DNA of 64,000 nucleotides from an uncultured Acetatifactor sp. (lineage in GTDB: Bacteria > Bacillota > Clostridia > Lachnospirales > Lachnospiraceae). Position numbers and translations under genes: made by a program. Below, piece by piece: positions 9,096 through 17,859 of the stretch; position 1 is the stretch's first letter, and each line of letters begins with the position of its first letter. The notes beneath the pieces are model-generated. The model made no database searches. It was given only the letters and a program-made list of their open reading frames with translations, and had not been told where the DNA came from. Location: contig CAJUAB010000001.1 in assembly GCA_910583845.1 (NCBI GenBank), forward strand, positions 62,001 through 126,000. The letters run 5' to 3'.

Positions 9096-9123
9096 ATTAT
9101 ACCATAATATATAGATTTGTAAA
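9096..9123 (-). promoter_or_regulatory. Sigma-A-type promoter for the SCIFF gene
   Basis: On the minus strand TTTACA, 16 nt, TATAAT, in a strikingly AT-rich stretch. It lies upstream of the SCIFF ATG at 9039 and points toward it. Confidence 0.7.
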
Positions 9124-9142
9124 ATAGTTTTTTACAATTTTT

Positions 9143-9529
9143 TCAGCTGATCATACCGCCCAGCATACCGCCCCCGCTGCACAGCACCAGCGTAGTCAGA
9201 AAAGAACCGGTCAATATGCCCGGCTGGCGGTTCACGATCAGGGAGATTACGGCCAACACCAGAAAGTACATCAATCCCATCATCGCCCCCCACAGGAACT
9301 TTTTGTTTTTCAGCCTCTTCCCGGTGATAAAGCCCGCAAAAAAGGTGGCCAGTATATAGATTGCGATAATACAGATCGACACCGCTTTCTGTGACATTCC
9401 TGTCTTGTACAACAGCAATGCCAGCAGCAGAAGCAGCCCGCCGGTGAGTATGTAAGAAAATAACAGACTCTTTAGTAAGAACAGCACCGGAATTTCCCCC
9501 CATTTTCCCTGTCCGCTTTCATTCATCAT
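9143..9529 (-). CDS. TIGR04086-type small membrane protein
   Basis: A 128-aa protein with four hydrophobic segments (starting LLKSLLFSYILTGGLLLLLA, then ICIIAIYILATFFAGFITGK, a WGAMMGLMYFLVLAVISL segment, and a Gly-rich last helix LVLCSGGGMLGGMI). This matches the TIGR04086/YrzE membrane family that commonly lies beside SCIFF loci in Clostridia. The ATG at 9529 has AGGAGG 5 nt upstream; the upstream in-frame ATG at 9571 does not. Function is unknown. A link to peptide export is only suggested by location. Confidence 0.75.
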   Translation of the reverse strand: MMNESGQGKWGEIPVLFLLKSLLFSYILTGGLLLLLALLLYKTGMSQKAVSICIIAIYILATFFAGFITGKRLKNKKFLWGAMMGLMYFLVLAVISLIVNRQPGILTGSFLTTLVLCSGGGMLGGMIS

Positions 9530-9637
9530 TATCCCCTCCTGTTGGAAATCATCTGATTGCTGTGCAGCCAATATATTGACATTCGATTCATTATATTATA
9601 TGATCTCTAGTAAAATGACAAAAAGGAGTGGTTAATT

Positions 9638-10957
9638 TTGGACAGTTCAGCTGTCATACAACTTGTAGTACTTCTATTATTGGTGGTTCTGTCCGCCTTT
9701 TTTTCCTCGGCGGAGACGGCACTTTCCACAGTGAACCGGGTGCGGATGCGGGCGCTTCAGGAGGAGGGCAACAGACGCGCCGCCAGGGTCAATCAGATTC
9801 TGGACAATTACGGCAAGATGATCAGTACAATTCTGATCGGTAATAATATAGTGAATATCACCGCCTCCTCCCTGGCTACGATCCTGGCCCAACGGATCAA
9901 CCTGATCGTTGGAATTGCCACCGGCATCCTGACCATCGTGGTGCTGCTCTTCGGAGAAATCGTCCCCAAAACCTGGGCAAACCTGAACAACGAAAAGATC
10001 GCCCTGGCATACAGCGGCATCATCTACGGGCTGATGCATGTCCTGACCCCGGTTATCTTTGTGGTGGATAAGCTGTCCAACGGCATTCTGCGGCTTTTAC
10101 ATATCGACCCCGACAAAAAGCCCAGCGCCATGACTGAGACGGAGCTGAAAACCTATGTGGACGTAAGCCATGAAGACGGCGTCATTGAGTCCGAGGAAAA
10201 AGAGATGATCTACAACGTGTTTGATTTCTCGGACGCGGTGGCCAAGGATATCATGATCCCCAGAATCAACATGGTGACTGTCAGCGTGGATGCCTCCTAT
10301 CAGGATGTATTGCAGGTTTTCCGGGAGTCCATGTACACCCGGCTTCCTGTCTACCAGGAGGACAAGGACAATATTATCGGCCTGATCAATATCAAGGACT
10401 TTATATTAAATGCCGACCAGGAGAACTTCTCCGTGGGCAGTATCCTGCGGGAGGCCCATTACACTTACGAGTACAAAAAGAGCGCGGATCTGCTGCTGGA
10501 AATGCGGGAGATCACGATGAACGTGGCCTTTGTGCTGAATGAGTACGGTGCCGCCGTGGGTATGATCACCCTGGAGGACCTGCTGGAGGAAATCGTGGGA
10601 GAAATCCGGGATGAGTATGACGCCGATGAAGCAGAATACATTCAGGCCCTTGATGAGCACACCTATCTGGTGGAAGGCAGCATGAAGCTGGATGACATCA
10701 ATGACGCGCTGGATACATCCCTGGACTCCGAGGACTATGATTCCATAGGCGGCATTATCATCGAATACCTGGATCGCCTGCCGGAGGACGGCGAGGAAGT
10801 GGAGCTGGAATGCGGTATCCGCCTTAAGGTACAGGGCATTGACCAGAACCGAATCTGCAAGGTGGTTATGACGCTGCCGGAGCCGGCCCCCCAGGAATCG
10901 GAGGACGAATCCGGGGATGAGACGGAATCCGAGAGCGATCCGGCTGAAAAGGAATAG
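9638..10957 (+). CDS. CNNM/CorC-HlyC family membrane protein (hemolysin-like)
   Basis: A 439-aa protein with an N-terminal DUF21/CNNM membrane domain (residues ~1-185, three or four helices; SAFFSSAETALSTVNRVRMR is characteristic), a CBS-domain pair (~200-325, with DIMIPRINMVTVSVDASYQD and EYGAAVGMITLEDLLEEIVG), and a C-terminal CorC_HlyC domain (~345-425). Family members are implicated in Mg2+/Co2+ transport or sensing; hemolysin is a historical label. The start is TTG at 9638, with AAGGAG 9 nt before it. The final residues are an acidic low-complexity tail. It is convergent with the histidine kinase gene. Confidence 0.93.
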   Translation: MDSSAVIQLVVLLLLVVLSAFFSSAETALSTVNRVRMRALQEEGNRRAARVNQILDNYGKMISTILIGNNIVNITASSLATILAQRINLIVGIATGILTIVVLLFGEIVPKTWANLNNEKIALAYSGIIYGLMHVLTPVIFVVDKLSNGILRLLHIDPDKKPSAMTETELKTYVDVSHEDGVIESEEKEMIYNVFDFSDAVAKDIMIPRINMVTVSVDASYQDVLQVFRESMYTRLPVYQEDKDNIIGLINIKDFILNADQENFSVGSILREAHYTYEYKKSADLLLEMREITMNVAFVLNEYGAAVGMITLEDLLEEIVGEIRDEYDADEAEYIQALDEHTYLVEGSMKLDDINDALDTSLDSEDYDSIGGIIIEYLDRLPEDGEEVELECGIRLKVQGIDQNRICKVVMTLPEPAPQESEDESGDETESESDPAEKE

Positions 10958-10969
10958 ACGCGCATGTGG

Positions 10970-11003
10970 ACAGGGACAGTCCCTTATGGGATACTGTCCC
11001 TGT
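10970..11003. terminator. Bidirectional dyad between convergent genes
   Basis: ACAGGGACAGT and ACTGTCCCTGT form a perfect 11-bp stem with a 12-nt loop between the converging CNNM and histidine kinase genes. The right arm overlaps the last codons of the kinase. It lacks a strong T-run on either side, so termination efficiency is uncertain. Confidence 0.55.
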
Positions 11004-12318
11004 ATCTGTCAAAAATCACCTGCATCATCGTGCCATTTCCCGGGCTGCTCTCCAGCCTCAGAACCGCCTGATGCCCCGCCACAATGTGCTTTACGATGGC
11101 CAGCCCCAGACCCGTTCCGCCTGTGGATTTTGAACGGCTCTTATCCACCCGGTAAAAACGCTCAAATATCCTTTCCTGATGTTCCGCGGGAATGCCGATT
11201 CCCGTGTCCTGTACTGTCAGAATCACCTGTTCCTGTTCTAGGTGCACATCCACCTGTACCAGTCCCCCTTCCACATTGTAGCGGATCGCGTTGTCACACA
11301 GATTGTACAGCAGTTCCTCCAGCATGATACGGTTCCCCCGCACATGGCACTCTTCCCCCGTCATTTGCAGCCGTACCCTGTGTTTTCCGGCGCTGACCTT
11401 CAGCATCTCCACACAGACTGCAGCCAGCTCATACAGATTGACCCGTTCGGTCTTCATTTCTTCCTGGGAATCATCCAGCTCCGACAGCCGGAGAATATCA
11501 TTGATCAGACGCAGCAGTCTCTGGGCGCTCTTGTGAATCCCTCCGGCAAACCGCACCACGTCCTCTCCCTCCGCCATGCCTGTCTCGATCAGTTCCGCGT
11601 AACCGGATATGGCGGTCAACGGCGTTTTCAGCTCATGGGTGACATTGGCCGTAAACTCCTGCCGCAGCCTGGCATTTTCCACAATATCCAGGTGCTGTTT
11701 CTGAATGGTCCGGACAAAGGGGGCCAGTTCCTCATAAAAGCAGATCTCCTCCCCGTCGCCTAAATGATCCGCCAGCTTTCTGACAGGCTCCAGCAGGCTG
11801 TCAGTGAGACGATGGGCCAGCAGAAGGGAAAGAAGAAGCAGCACCGCGCCGATCCATGCCAGACTTGGCAAAACACTGCCCAATATGCTGTAGATGCTCT
11901 CCGCCTCCGCCGCCACCCGAAGCAGACGGCCGTCGTTTAACCTGATGGCATAGTAAAAGGTACTTTTATCCAGTGTAGAGGACCGGCGGACAGCATGCCC
12001 CTCGCCGCTCTCCATGGCGGAGCGGATCTCCGGGCGCTGGCTGTGATTCTCCATCTCCGCGCTGTCTGTGAGATTGTCGTACAACACGCCGCCCTCCGCG
12101 TCCAGTATGGTTATGCGGACCTTTTCTCTCCGCATATTGCGGCCCGCCGACAGCATCTCCTCCGGACTCTCCTCCCGTAAGAGCAATGCGTAGATCCGCA
12201 GGTCCGCCATCGTCTGTCTCTGGAACACTCCATAGAACACTGCCGTCAGCAGTACCATGGTCGTCAGGATGCCAAGCAGCGCCACCAGGGTCATCCCTGT
12301 ATTAATCTTCTTTTTCAT
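10984..12318 (-). CDS. Sensor histidine kinase, PhoR/WalK-like
   Basis: A 444-aa membrane kinase. It has a transmembrane helix at ~8-30, an extracytoplasmic sensor of ~115 residues, a second helix at ~148-168, then HisKA with the phosphoacceptor His in ANVTHELKTPLTAISGYAE (~229), and HATPase_c with the N box NLCDNAIRYN, G1 DTGIGIP, F box FERFYR and G2 GGTGLGLAIVKH. The ATG at 12318 is chosen because GGAG lies 7 nt upstream and it gives a normal first membrane helix; the frame is open for 77 more codons upstream without a good site. The partner regulator is 98 bp upstream. Gene context with a phosphate transporter suggests a PhoR role. Confidence 0.9.
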   Translation of the reverse strand: MKKKINTGMTLVALLGILTTMVLLTAVFYGVFQRQTMADLRIYALLLREESPEEMLSAGRNMRREKVRITILDAEGGVLYDNLTDSAEMENHSQRPEIRSAMESGEGHAVRRSSTLDKSTFYYAIRLNDGRLLRVAAEAESIYSILGSVLPSLAWIGAVLLLLSLLLAHRLTDSLLEPVRKLADHLGDGEEICFYEELAPFVRTIQKQHLDIVENARLRQEFTANVTHELKTPLTAISGYAELIETGMAEGEDVVRFAGGIHKSAQRLLRLINDILRLSELDDSQEEMKTERVNLYELAAVCVEMLKVSAGKHRVRLQMTGEECHVRGNRIMLEELLYNLCDNAIRYNVEGGLVQVDVHLEQEQVILTVQDTGIGIPAEHQERIFERFYRVDKSRSKSTGGTGLGLAIVKHIVAGHQAVLRLESSPGNGTMMQVIFDRYRDSIP

Positions 12319-12416
12319 CCCTTTTCTCCATCCGTCTTTCCCGGTTATTATGTGCGGATGTTCCATGCCCTCGTTCCGCCCGCCTCTGTGTACCCCCGGA
12401 TTCTGTTTCCCTTTCC

Positions 12417-13094
12417 TTATTCTCCGCTCAGTATATAGCCCACATTCCGCACTGTGCGGATCAGGCCGCCCTGATCCCGGAGCTTTTGCCGCAATGTCTT
12501 GATATGCATGTCCAGCGTCCGGGATTCCCCCGCGAAGCTGCTCCCCCACACCCGGTCCAGAATCACATTCCGGGTCATGACAATGCCGGAGTTGGATAAC
12601 AGAAGTTTCAAAAGCTCATACTCTTTATAGGTCAGATCGCAGGCTTTGCCGCGGACACTCACCGCATGCTTTTCCTGATCCATCACAATCTCTCCCAGTT
12701 TCAGGCATGGCTCTCTCTGTCCGGCCTGGCTGCGCCGCAGCATGGCCTTTACCCGGGCAATCAGTTCCATGACTCCGAAGGGCTTGGTCAGATAATCGTC
12801 CGCCCCGATATCCAGCCCCTTGACCTTGTCAATCTCCGCAGTCCTGGCCGTAACCAGAATAATAGGCAGCAGCGCCAGTTCTCTTCGGCTTCTGAGTTTT
12901 CGCACCACAGCCAGGCCGTCCTCATCCGGCAGCATGACATCAAGCAGCACCAGATCCGGTTTTTCTTCCTCCAGCCCCAGGTAAAAATCCGCGGCGCAGT
13001 CATACCCCCTGGTCTGAAAACCCGCACCGGACAGCGCGAAGGTCTCAATCTCCTGTATGCTCCTGTCGTCTTCCACCACATAGATCAGCGCCAT
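12417..13094 (-). CDS. Response regulator, OmpR/PhoB family
   Basis: A 225-aa two-domain regulator. The receiver (1-~120) has the acidic pair at residues 9-10, phosphorylation site D52 (LVLLDVMLPDEDG), T82 and K104 (DDYLTKPFG). The C-terminal winged-helix trans_reg domain (~130-223) has LTYKEYELLKLLLSNSGIVM and SRTLDMHIKTLRQKLRDQGG typical of OmpR/PhoB proteins. The ATG at 13094 has GGGGAGAGG just upstream. It is cotranscribed with the kinase. Its closest upstream neighbour is a Na/Pi cotransporter gene, with a tandem-repeat block between them, so a PhoB-like phosphate role is plausible but not proven. Confidence 0.92.
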   Translation of the reverse strand: MALIYVVEDDRSIQEIETFALSGAGFQTRGYDCAADFYLGLEEEKPDLVLLDVMLPDEDGLAVVRKLRSRRELALLPIILVTARTAEIDKVKGLDIGADDYLTKPFGVMELIARVKAMLRRSQAGQREPCLKLGEIVMDQEKHAVSVRGKACDLTYKEYELLKLLLSNSGIVMTRNVILDRVWGSSFAGESRTLDMHIKTLRQKLRDQGGLIRTVRNVGYILSGE

Positions 13095-13346
13095 CTGCCT
13101 CTCCCCTTTCCGTACCAGTAAGTTGTTTTGTATTTATTCTCCGCAGGTTTTGTGCCTGCATGTTTTTCTCCACATATTTTCCAGCATACTGCACAGCGGG
13201 CCATGTTGCAATCCCCATTATTTTTGCGGCTCCTGATTTTTGAGCCTGCCGTTTTCAAAGCCGTGTACATACAATCTGACCTGTCATTTCACCGCACCGC
13301 TGATTCCCTTCCGCCCCTTATCCGGCGCAGGGCGCTCCTGTGGGAG

Positions 13347-13658
13347 ATATGGCGTCTGCGCGGAATCCGTTTCAGGTAACTCTGTCCGATCGTCCAGTCC
13401 TGTATGGACTGTGAGGGATATGGCGTCTGTGTGGAATCCGTTCCAAGTAACTCTGTCCGATCGTCCGGTCCTGGATGGACTGTGAGAGATATGGCGTCCG
13501 TGCGGAATCCGTTTCAAGTAACTCTGTCCGATCGTCCGGTCCTGGATGGACTGTGAGAGATATAGCGTCTGTGCGGAATCCGTTTCAGGTAACTCTGTCC
13601 GATCGTCCGGTCCTGTATGGCCTGTGAGGGATATGGCGTCTGTGCGGAATCCGTTTCA
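13347..13658. repeat. 71-bp tandem repeat, four full copies and a partial fifth
   Basis: The unit beginning ATATGGCGTCTGTGCGGAAT recurs at 13347, 13418, 13489, 13560 and 13631, each exactly 71 bp apart. Short dyads occur inside (CGGAATCCG; in copy one CAGTCC-5 nt-GGACTG). The period is not a multiple of three, and reading frames through it are artefacts. It fills most of the 578-bp space between the response regulator and the Na/Pi cotransporter; nothing else coding was seen in 13095-13672. Confidence 0.95.
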
Positions 13659-13672
13659 TCGGCGCAGCCCGC

Positions 13673-15442
13673 TCAGGGCAGCGGATATCGCTCTCCGAAG
13701 GCCATCACTTTTCCTCTAAAATCCATATTGTCCTCCCGGCGCACGTTTTCCAGATATGCATGGGTGTCAAATTCGTCCTCGCTGATCTCCAGCAGACAGA
13801 CGGCAATGTTGGAACAGTGATCGGAGACCCGCTCCAGATCCGTGATAATGTCCGACAGAATAAATCCCAGTTCTATAGTACATTTTCCCTTGCGCAGCCG
13901 TTTGAAATGGCGCTGCCGGATCTCCAGATTCAGGGCGTCAATGACTTCCTCCAGGGGTTCCACCTGACGGGCCAGTTCCAGATTCCCTTCCTGGAAGCTG
14001 CCCATGGTCATCCGCAGGATATCCTTGACAGCCCTGCGAAGCACCTCCAATTCCTGCAAGGCTTTGCTGGAAAAACTCACCTTCTTTTCCCGCATCTCCT
14101 CCGCCGCCTCCTGAATATTCCGGGCGTGATCGGATATCCGCTCGAAGTCGCCGATGCAGTGCAGCATCACCGACAGGTTATGACTGTCTTCTCCTGACAA
14201 ATCCCGGGAGCTGATCTTGACCAGGTAACTTCCCAGCTGATCCTCAAATTGGTCAACCCGATCTTCCAGTTCCATCACCCGGCGGGCTTTATCCTCATCA
14301 TACTCCGCAATCAGGCTCATAGCCAGGTTGATAGCCTCTTCCGCCAGCCCTGCCATGCTTACCGCCACATTGCGGCTCTGCTCAATGGCATAAGAGGGAG
14401 TGTTCAGAAAACGGGAGTCCAGAAGCTGCAGCACCCCGTCCCGCTCCGTATCCCGGGACGGCCCGGACTCGCCGCCGATGGTGAGACTGGCCAGCCTCAC
14501 CAACCCCTTGGAGAAAGGCAGCAGCAGCAGAGTCGCGGATACGTTGAAACAGCTGTGAACCACCGCAATGCCCAGAGCATCCGCAGGGCTTTCCATAAAG
14601 GGAAAACGGAAGATGGCTTCCAGCAGATAGAAGACAGCCATAAACACCGCCGTACCGATGATATTGAAATACAGATGCACCAGGGCCGCTCTTCTGGCAT
14701 TTCTGCTGGCTCCCACTCCGGAAAGCATGGCGGTCACACAGGTGCCGATATTCTGCCCCAGGATAATGGGGATCGCCGTACTGTAACTCACCGCGCCGCT
14801 CAGACACAGGGCCTGCAAAATACCTACGGACGCCGAGGAGGATTGAATCACCGCCGTCAGCACCACTCCCGCCAGCATGCCCAGCAGCGGATTGGAGAAA
14901 GCCGTCAGTATCCCGGTAAACGCCGGGACCTGGGCCAGGGGCTTCACTGCGCCGCTCATGGTGTCCATGCCAAACATCAGCACCGCGAAACCCACCAGAA
15001 TAGAGGCCACATAGTGGTTCTTCTCCTTTTTGGAAAACAGCAGCATGGCCACGCCCACAATGGCCAGGATGGGAGAAAAAGAGGTGGGCTTCAGCATCCG
15101 CACCAGAAAAGAGGAACTGTCAATACCTGTCAGGCTCAAGATCCAGGAGGTAATGGTGGTACCCACATTTGCTCCCATAATAACTCCCACCGCCTGTTCC
15201 AGCTTCATGATGCCGGAATTGACAAAGCCCACTACCATCACTGTGGTGGCTGAGGAGGACTGGATTACCGCAGTAACCCCGGCCCCCAGCAATACTGCCA
15301 TAACCGGATTGCCCGTCAGTTTTTCCAGAATACTCTCCATCCGGCCCCCGGACGCCTTGGCCAATCCCTCTCCCAGCAGATTCATCCCATACAGAAACAG
15401 CGCCAGTCCGCCGATCATTGTTAAAAAAGCAAAGAAATCCAT
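13673..15442 (-). CDS. Na/Pi cotransporter family protein with PhoU-like domain
   Basis: About 589 aa. The membrane part (~1-310) carries two PNaS repeats, each with the signature QSSSA (AVIQSSSATTVMVVGF and AVIQSSSASVGILQAL), which form the substrate-binding hairpins of Na-dependent phosphate carriers. The C-terminal ~230 residues are a PhoU-like helical domain (e.g. LHCIGDFERISDHARNIQEA and SDIITDLERVSDHCSNIAVC, both with the E/D-x3-D metal-binding pattern). The ATG at 15442 is preferred: GGAGAGGTG lies 6 nt upstream. A GTG at 15451 sits inside that site. Two Pho-box-like direct repeats lie in front of the promoter. Confidence 0.92.
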   Translation of the reverse strand: MDFFAFLTMIGGLALFLYGMNLLGEGLAKASGGRMESILEKLTGNPVMAVLLGAGVTAVIQSSSATTVMVVGFVNSGIMKLEQAVGVIMGANVGTTITSWILSLTGIDSSSFLVRMLKPTSFSPILAIVGVAMLLFSKKEKNHYVASILVGFAVLMFGMDTMSGAVKPLAQVPAFTGILTAFSNPLLGMLAGVVLTAVIQSSSASVGILQALCLSGAVSYSTAIPIILGQNIGTCVTAMLSGVGASRNARRAALVHLYFNIIGTAVFMAVFYLLEAIFRFPFMESPADALGIAVVHSCFNVSATLLLLPFSKGLVRLASLTIGGESGPSRDTERDGVLQLLDSRFLNTPSYAIEQSRNVAVSMAGLAEEAINLAMSLIAEYDEDKARRVMELEDRVDQFEDQLGSYLVKISSRDLSGEDSHNLSVMLHCIGDFERISDHARNIQEAAEEMREKKVSFSSKALQELEVLRRAVKDILRMTMGSFQEGNLELARQVEPLEEVIDALNLEIRQRHFKRLRKGKCTIELGFILSDIITDLERVSDHCSNIAVCLLEISEDEFDTHAYLENVRREDNMDFRGKVMAFGERYPLP

Positions 15443-15486
15443 ACATTTCACCTCTCCACCTATGTTTCCTCAAATTTTACACTTTT

Positions 15487-15541
15487 ATCATAGCAGGGGA
15501 AGGTAAAATGTAATATCAGATTTGGGTAAAATGTATGTAAA
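15487..15541 (-). promoter_or_regulatory. Promoter region with Pho-box-like direct repeats
   Basis: On the minus strand TTTACA-5 nt-TTTACC has the 11-bp spacing of Gram-positive PhoP/PhoB sites. A second TTACATTTTACC copy follows about 23 bp downstream (two helical turns), then a TATGAT -10 box (15487-15492) ahead of the Na/Pi cotransporter start. Assignment to the neighbouring PhoB-like regulator is inference. Confidence 0.5.
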
Positions 15542-15732
15542 GGAATAGTCTGGTATCTTGATTTGTGTTTTGCCGCTTCTCTTGTCTGTAGGGCATTTCG
15601 ATATACCTTTAGACTATAATTGAATATAGAATCAACTTCATCATACATAAATTGCATATGTGCGCAAGACATGACAGGTTGTAGTCAAATGAAATATTCC
15701 GGAGCTATTCTTCTGCTCTATCCAGTAGCAAC

Positions 15733-16924
15733 AATGCTTTGCAGAAATCCCTTTTATTCTATCCCCTGACCCAAACAGGTCCGGACTGGTCAGAGCCCAA
15801 AACGGAAATCCTGATATATTCTCTTCTCGTGTGTATTGTCAAAAATGTCCGTTCTCCAACGGGCGTATACAGAATGTTCTGTTCCACACAGAGGCCAGGG
15901 TATATATATATAAATAACTTCCCAGTACCCTGCCCGGAGTCCCTGGGGGCAGAAAAACAGACTTTTTACCGCATATCAGGGTATATACAGAAAAATTGTC
16001 GCTCCACATCCCCTTTTTTGCAATCAGCGGGGTATTGACATACAATTTTTCTGTATATGCCCTGTTTCACTAGACAAACTGCGAAAAAAGAGGAGAGCAT
16101 ACGAAACAGCGGGGTATTGCGGAACAATTATTTTATATATACCCTGCGGGATCAAATGATGATCCGAATACGCCGACCTGGGGGCGACAAGCCGCAACTG
16201 CACACCCCAAGGAAAGCGCTGCCGGGTTTGGACAGCTTCCATCAGCAGGTGCGTGGGTGGACAATCAGGCGTAATGTAAAAAGTGCAAGACACAGGATGC
16301 ATGGATCAAATGGGCTGTATGTAACAATAGTCCAAAAGCCAGCCGGACAGAGTACTACCCTCATGTCCACGCTGGGGCGTGACTCTTCTTCATGCGATTT
16401 CCGCATTTCTCTGGCGATATTTCTACTCACACGCCCACGCAGGGCGTGACGACACTCCCCTGCGCCGGATTGTCCACAAATGAACCTGCTTATGGAAGCT
16501 GTCCAAATTCCGCAGGGTATATATAAAATAATTGTTCTGCAGTACCCTGCTGCTTCGCAGGTTCTCCCCTTTTTGCGCAATTTGTACGGTGAACCAGGGT
16601 ATATACAGAAAAACTGTGCGTCAGGACCCCGCTGATGGGAAAAAAGTGGATCTGGAGCGACAAATTTTCTGTATATACCCTGATATGCGGAAAAAAATCT
16701 GTTTTTCTGCCCCCAGGGACTCCGGGCAGGGTACTGGGAAGCAATTTTTTTATATATACCCCGGCCTCTATCTGGAACAGAATATTCCGTATACGTCCCT
16801 GGGAAAAGGGACATTTTTACTCATACACGCGAGAAAAGAATACATCAGGATTTCCGTTTTTGGTTCTGACCAGTCCGGACTTGTTTGGGGCAGTATAAAA
16901 TAAAAGGAATCTCAGCAAAGCATC
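15733..16924. repeat. Large imperfect inverted repeat with nested hairpins
   Basis: The left arm (15733-16271) aligns with the reverse complement of the right arm (16463-16924) over most of their length, for example GTCCGGACTGGTCAGA, CGGAGTCCCTGGGGGCAGA and TTTGGACAGCTTCCAT. The central spacer is about 191 bp, and the left arm has an extra ~75 bp near its inner end. Inside each arm are smaller palindromes built on CAGGGTATATACAGAAAA and its partner TTTTCTGTATATRCCCTG. Open frames across both arms give the same nonsense peptide family, so no gene is called in 15443-17090. It is probably a transposon-like or REP/MITE-derived structure. Confidence 0.85.
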
Positions 16925-17090
16925 GTTACGAACCGGACGGAGTACTGGAGCGCATTCGAAAAATGCTTTCTCACAGCCGGGCATAGTCTCTGCATTGGGA
17001 ACTCCGCTGAAAAGCTGAATAATCTGTCAACCAAAGCCCCGCAGCCGCATATAACATAATAAGAAATTATTTTGTCAGGAAGGGAATAGC

Positions 17091-17621
17091 ATGCCACTTA
17101 TTGTATTAGACGCGGGACACGGCGGCGCAAATCCCGGGGCCACCTACCAAGGCAGACAGGAGAAGGACGATGTGCTGGCCCTGACCCTGGCCGTGGGACA
17201 GATCCTGGAGAACCGGGGAGTGGATGTATATTATACCCGCACCACGGATGTCTATGAATCCCCTGCTCAGAAAGCCCTGGAGGGCAATCAGACCGGGGCC
17301 GATTACTTCGTCTCCATCCACCGCAATTCCAGTCCCTATCCCAACCAGTACAGCGGAATCGAGTCTCTGGTTTACAACCGCTATGGGGCCGCGGCCAGAC
17401 TGGCTGACAACATCAACCAACAGCTGGAGGCGGTGGGATTTCTCAACCAGGGTGTCAACCAGCGCCAGGACCTGGTGGTCCTGAACCGCACCCAGATGCC
17501 CTCCGTGCTGGTGGAAGTAGGCTTTATCAATACAGATGCGGATAATCAGCTGTTTGATGAACGGTTTGACGATATCGCCCAGGCCATTGCGGACGGCATA
17601 TTGATCACGCTGGGAATGTAG
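17091..17621 (+). CDS. N-acetylmuramoyl-L-alanine amidase (Amidase_3)
   Basis: A 176-aa catalytic domain only, with no signal peptide. Amidase_3 enzymes cleave the amide between MurNAc and the stem peptide. Zinc ligands and catalytic residues are visible: H10 (VLDAGHGGANPG), E24 (RQEKD), H77 (FVSIHRNSS) and E142 (LVEVGFINT). The ATG at 17091 has AGGAAGGG 6 nt upstream. The lack of a secretion signal is common for some clostridial spore or lysis amidases, so release on mother-cell lysis is possible. A stem-loop follows at 17631. It is convergent with the spoIVB side of the window, separated from it only by the CRISPR island. Confidence 0.93.
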   Translation: MPLIVLDAGHGGANPGATYQGRQEKDDVLALTLAVGQILENRGVDVYYTRTTDVYESPAQKALEGNQTGADYFVSIHRNSSPYPNQYSGIESLVYNRYGAAARLADNINQQLEAVGFLNQGVNQRQDLVVLNRTQMPSVLVEVGFINTDADNQLFDERFDDIAQAIADGILITLGM

Positions 17622-17630
17622 CACGTCAAT

Positions 17631-17665
17631 AAAGCAGAGACAGTTGATTTCCATGTCTCTGCTTT
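17631..17665 (+). terminator. Terminator-like stem-loop after the amidase gene
   Basis: AAAGCAGAGAC and GTCTCTGCTTT form a perfect 11-bp stem with a 13-nt loop, 10 bp after the amidase stop. The following T-tract is short (TTTATATG), so termination may be partial. Confidence 0.7.
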
Positions 17666-17683
17666 ATATGTCCCCAACCGAGC

Positions 17684-17822
17684 CTCAATGCTTCAGCTAT
17701 TCTCAATAAATATTCCATACCCTCTGCTGGCGTCCTGGAGCGTGTTTGAAAAATGCTCTGGACCAGTACATGGGTGACGGTACCGATCTGATGATGGTTC
17801 TGGATAATGGGCGCTCCGCTCA
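17684..17822 (-). pseudogene. Decayed duplicate of the spoIVB 3' end
   Basis: This stretch matches 29037-29154 (3' end of intact spoIVB) in the same orientation at roughly 90% identity, encoding MSGAPIIQNHH and THVLVQ around the catalytic-Ser region. A 23-bp insertion at ~17739-17761 breaks the frame. Together with intact spoIVB it brackets the 11-kb CRISPR island as a direct repeat. Confidence 0.85.
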
Positions 17823-17859
17823 CGAGTGTGTCAAGGAAAAGACAACATATTTTGATAGA

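Noticed and set aside
13085..13270. 61-aa Cys-containing frame upstream of the response regulator
   Set aside because: Weak ribosome site and no family likeness; it overlaps the regulator start.
13284..13517. 77-aa frame in the 71-bp repeat
   Set aside because: Non-multiple-of-three period, no start signal; repeat artefact.
15739..16903. Several 60-190 aa frames in 15.7-16.9 kb
   Set aside because: They are translations of both arms of the inverted repeat, with shared FSVYTL/FYIYPG motifs, and no ribosome sites.
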